In this document: positions 3,495 through 5,391 of the stretch, one piece after another
Layout: each line of letters starts with the position of its first letter
How positions within the stretch are numbered: position 1 is the first letter of the stretch
Source: an uncultured Lachnospiraceae bacterium
GTDB taxonomy: Bacteria; Bacillota; Clostridia; Lachnospirales; Lachnospiraceae
NCBI GenBank assembly: GCA_949076555.1
Contig: CARUOB010000045.1
Span: forward strand, 15,172 to 20,562
DNA: 5,391 bases
Direction: 5' to 3'
Position numbers and translations under genes: made by a program
The notes under the pieces: generated by a model
Databases searched by the model: none
What the model saw: the letters and a program-made list of their open reading frames with translations, nothing else
What the model was told of the DNA's origin: nothing

Positions 3495-4361
3495 ATGGAA
3501 AATATATTAGAATTGCACAATCTTACCAAGTCGTACCCGAAATCGGAGTTTACACTCGAACAGATCACTTTTTCTCTGCCTTACGGGTCGATTCTCGGGT
3601 TTGTGGGGGAAAACGGCGCCGGGAAGACGACGACCATCAGCTGTATTTTAAATACGGCGGCAAAGGACAGCGGCACGGTAAAACTTTTCGGTAAGGAAAT
3701 GGGTGACGGGGATACGGATATCCGGGAAAGGATAGGCGTGGTCTACGATGGGGATAATTTCCCCGGATTCTGGACGGCGAAGCAGTTGTCGAAGGTGATG
3801 GCGGGACTTTATAGGAACTGGGATGAGGCGTTGTTTCGGAAATATCTGGAGGAATTTCATCTGCCGTCAAAGCAAAAGATCAGGCATTATTCCAAGGGAA
3901 TGACCATGAAGCTGGCCATTGCCGCCGCGCTTTCGCACCATCCGGAACTTTTGATTCTGGATGAGGCGACAAGCGGTCTTGACCCTGTGATGCGGGATGA
4001 CATGCTGGACGTTTTTCTGGAATTTGTGCAGGAGGAAAACCATGCCATTCTCCTGTCGTCCCATATTACGAGCGATCTGGAAAAGGTGGCGGATACGATC
4101 GCGTTTATCCACGAAGGCAGGCTTATTCTGACGGAGGCGAAAGATGAGCTGATCTATCGGTACGCGGTGATGCGTTGTAAGGAAAGCCAGTTTCGGACAT
4201 TGGACAAGGAGGATATTCTGGCATACCGGAAGCGGGATATGCAGATCGATGTGCTGGTGGCAGATGGAAGTAAGGCGAGACATAAATATAAGGAAGTGGT
4301 GGTGGATCACACTTCGGTGGACGAGATTATGCTGCTGTTAATGAAGGGAGAGAGGATATGA
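3495..4361 (+). CDS. ABC transporter ATP-binding protein (ABC-2 type exporter)
   Basis: A 288-residue ATPase that powers the permease encoded next. Motifs: Walker A GENGAGKTT (38-46), signature YSKGM (132-136), Walker B LLILDE (152-157), D-loop SGLD (160-163), switch histidine in LLSSH (186-190). The usual Q-loop glutamine after IGVV is not evident (YDGDNFPGF instead), a variation I have noticed in GntR-linked ABC ATPases. A C-terminal extension (about 213-288) probably contacts the permease or regulates it. ATG 3495 is preferred: AAAGGA (3482-3487) lies 7 bases upstream and the ABC fold begins at MENILELHNLTKSY. A GTG at 3417 overlapping the regulator's stop would add 26 Arg-rich residues foreign to the family. 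Its stop overlaps the permease start (ATGA), indicating translational coupling. Confidence 0.94.
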   Translation: MENILELHNLTKSYPKSEFTLEQITFSLPYGSILGFVGENGAGKTTTISCILNTAAKDSGTVKLFGKEMGDGDTDIRERIGVVYDGDNFPGFWTAKQLSKVMAGLYRNWDEALFRKYLEEFHLPSKQKIRHYSKGMTMKLAIAAALSHHPELLILDEATSGLDPVMRDDMLDVFLEFVQEENHAILLSSHITSDLEKVADTIAFIHEGRLILTEAKDELIYRYAVMRCKESQFRTLDKEDILAYRKRDMQIDVLVADGSKARHKYKEVVVDHTSVDEIMLLLMKGERI

Positions 4362-5014
4362 GAGGTCTTTTGAGGAATAATTTTTACGGGACGCTTGCGG
4401 GAGCGAAAGCGTTCGCGGGGATCGCGGTTTTGCTGGGCGTTTTTGTGGTCGCCATGGATAATGCCATTCCAACGCTGATTATCAGCTACGCGCTTCTGGT
4501 AATGATTGGGTTTTCCCTCAATTCCATAGCGAGTATCAGGAAGGACAGCGCCACGAAATGGGCGAAATACAAGCTGACTGCACCGGTCAAAAGAGCGGAT
4601 GTCGTGAAAAGTTTTTTTGTCAGCCAGCTTTTGTGGCTGGCCGTGGGAACCGGGTTTGCCGCTACGGCAGTCGCCTTGTCTGTCGCGCTGCATGGCTTTC
4701 CCTTCGACAGGAGCACGGATGTTTTTATGCTGTTTGTGGTGGGAATCGGGATCAGTCTGTTTATGGGAGCGTTTTTTGTTCCACTCTATTTTCTGAGCGG
4801 GGAGGAGCGCAGCGAAGTGATTCTGGTGGTAAGCCTGCTGGGCGGGGTGGGTATGCTTATGGGATTGACCGCTTTGATTAATAAGCGATATCCGGGAACT
4901 ATGACGTCCCGTCAGATCGTTTTTAGCGGTATTTTTATGATTGCATGCGGCGCAGCGGCGTTCGCATTGTCCTGTCCGGTCGCGGCGAGGGTGTTTCGGA
5001 GGAAGGAGTATTAG
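4358..5014 (+). CDS. ABC-2 type permease (PF13346-like)
   Basis: A 218-residue membrane protein with about six helices (roughly 16-34, 36-58, 87-110, 121-145, 152-173, 187-210). The first cytoplasmic loop contains KDSATKWAKYKLTAPVKRADVVKS (62-85), which fits the D-x-x-x-K-W-x-K-Y-x-x-x-x-P-V-x-R loop typical of ABC2_membrane_5 permeases paired with GntR/YtrA operons. A polar SGEERSEV segment (147-154) precedes helix five. Together with the upstream ATPase it should form an exporter or envelope-protecting transporter; the substrate is unknown. It starts in a 4-base ATGA overlap with the ATPase stop, preceded by GGGAG (4346-4350), and ends just before the intrinsic terminator, so it is the last gene in the operon. 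A second permease gene, found in some such operons, is absent. Confidence 0.9.
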   Translation: MRGLLRNNFYGTLAGAKAFAGIAVLLGVFVVAMDNAIPTLIISYALLVMIGFSLNSIASIRKDSATKWAKYKLTAPVKRADVVKSFFVSQLLWLAVGTGFAATAVALSVALHGFPFDRSTDVFMLFVVGIGISLFMGAFFVPLYFLSGEERSEVILVVSLLGGVGMLMGLTALINKRYPGTMTSRQIVFSGIFMIACGAAAFALSCPVAARVFRRKEY

Positions 5015-5048
5015 AAAGTTCCTGTGCTGTGTGGGTGGCTGATGGAAT

Positions 5049-5095
5049 AAAAGAGGCGGCGGATTGTCTGATCGGATAATCGCTGCTTCTTTTTT
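5049..5095 (+). terminator. Intrinsic terminator of the GntR-ABC operon
   Basis: AAAAGAGGCGGCG-ATT (5049-5065, with a one-base bulge at G5061 or G5062) pairs with AATCGCTGCTTCTTTT (5078-5093) through a stem with two G-U pairs, followed by a T-run to 5095. It lies 34 bases after the permease stop. The arm complementary to the T-run makes it possible that it also works on the minus strand. Confidence 0.88.
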
Positions 5096-5201
5096 GTTCT
5101 TTGTATTTCCTTTTTTCCAACCCATAGTTAAGAACATCTTCACCATCTGCCTTTCCCGTCAATGAAAATAAGAAAGAGAACACAAAAAATAGAAATAGTT
5201 G

Positions 5202-5230
5202 TTGACAAACAATATTATATGTCATATATT
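5202..5230 (+). promoter_or_regulatory. Consensus promoter of the downstream (PadR-like) gene
   Basis: TTGACA (5202-5207), a 17-base spacer, TATATT (5225-5230). The start is expected near 5237. The spacer itself contains one copy of the ACAATATTATA element. Confidence 0.85.
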
Positions 5231-5286
5231 ATGTGTAGAAACAATATTATACGGAATATAATATTGTATATTTAAATAATATTATA
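5209..5286. promoter_or_regulatory. Array of ACAATATTATA operator-like repeats
   Basis: The element occurs at 5209-5219 (in the promoter spacer), at 5241-5251 and inverted at 5257-5267 (TATAATATTGT). The last two form a perfect 11-bp inverted repeat around CGGAA. A related ATAATATTATA lies at 5276-5286. The placement across the promoter and early transcript suggests cooperative repression, probably autoregulation by the downstream regulator; AT-rich palindromic sites are usual for PadR proteins. Confidence 0.7.
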
Positions 5287-5369
5287 GGATAACAGAGGTG
5301 ATTGAAGGGAGGATAACTCCGAAAGCGATGACAATGAAATATGGAAACAAGAAGAAAGGGGTCATTTAC

Positions 5370-5391
5370 ATGGTTTTTAACACAGGTGCGG
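5370..5391 (+). CDS. Start of a PadR-family-like regulator gene (truncated by window end)
   Basis: ATG 5370 is preceded by AGAAAGGGG (5353-5361), 8 bases upstream, the best ribosome binding site in the region. Seven residues are readable, MVFNTGA, which is how many Lachnospiraceae PadR-family regulators begin (an MxFNTGA start before the winged-helix domain). The operator-like repeats at the promoter support a self-regulating transcription factor. In-frame upstream starts (ATG 5328, ATG 5334, GTG 5298) lack a well-spaced ribosome binding site. Seven residues are too few for a firm family call, and another reading frame (ATG 5341) remains open to the window edge. Confidence 0.5.

Larger units (their letters stand above)
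5096..5369. other. AT-rich intergenic region upstream of a new transcription unit
   Basis: No gene is supported in these 274 bases. From 5096 to 5200 there is no recognisable element. From 5202 on there is a strong promoter, an array of AT-rich operator-like repeats (5208-5286), and a leader of about 133 bases with a short GGAG(5308-5311)/CTCC(5317-5320) stem that covers a Shine-Dalgarno-like AGGGAGG with no start codon at suitable distance. Base composition drops sharply here compared with the coding regions. Confidence 0.6.

Noticed and set aside
4307..5146. 279-codon minus-strand ORF
   Set aside because: It lies opposite the permease, whose membrane-protein features are clear, runs through its terminator, and encodes a His/Gln/Arg-rich composition with no recognisable motif: a shadow ORF.
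4935..5225. 96-codon minus-strand ORF beginning with a hydrophobic, signal-like stretch
   Set aside because: It starts in the AT-rich promoter region, crosses the intrinsic terminator and enters the permease antisense. The hydrophobic start comes from AT-rich DNA; no ribosome binding site or family match was seen.
5341..5391. Alternative downstream start ATG 5341 in another frame (METRRKG...)
   Set aside because: No ribosome binding site at proper distance, whereas ATG 5370 has AGAAAGGGG 8 bases upstream and a family-like N-terminus. It cannot be excluded because the window ends here.

Overview
The window looks like chromosomal DNA of a Clostridia-class Firmicute, most likely a Lachnospiraceae relative. 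The reasons are the strong AGGAGG-type ribosome binding sites, consensus sigma-A promoters, a DUF6465-type small protein, a TxpA/BsrG-like (holin-like toxin) micro-ORF, a YtrA-type GntR/ABC module, and the apparent start of a PadR-type regulator. The lineage is inferred from gene content only. There are no rRNA or tRNA genes, CRISPR arrays or transposases.

Layout. Positions 1-171 hold the last 56 codons of a TrkH/KtrB potassium transporter subunit. Convergent to it at 210-707 (minus) is a YbaK/EbsC-type Cys-tRNA(Pro) deacylase, with its own promoter and a hairpin-containing leader. At about 880-1221 lies a compact type I toxin-antitoxin locus: a promoter, a structured leader, a 30-residue membrane toxin ORF, a bidirectional terminator, and a convergent antisense RNA driven by a TTGACA-17-TACAAT promoter. 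The 5' ends of both RNAs carry versions of the same hairpin. Next comes a DUF6465 protein (1381-1650) with its own promoter.

The azlD and azlC genes (minus, 1713-2785) encode a branched-chain amino acid exporter. They are transcribed from a promoter whose start region carries a perfect inverted repeat. Divergent from them is a three-gene plus-strand operon: a YtrA-family GntR repressor, an ABC ATPase and an ABC-2 permease (3043-5014). It has a consensus promoter covered by a 10-bp-arm inverted repeat and ends in a good intrinsic terminator (5049-5095).

From 5096 there is a roughly 270-base AT-rich non-coding stretch. It carries a consensus promoter and several copies of an ACAATATTATA element, and leads to a gene cut by the window end whose first residues (MVFNTGA) recall PadR-family regulators.

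How the parts work together. The GntR-ABC operon is a self-contained ligand-responsive transporter module, and the azlCD pair is a separate exporter; the operator sequences of the two differ, so different regulators are likely. The most notable element is the complete type I toxin-antitoxin cassette, in which nearly every expected part can be read from sequence. No clearly unprecedented multi-gene system was found. The toxin locus RNA architecture and the PadR promoter array are the best candidates for undescribed detail.
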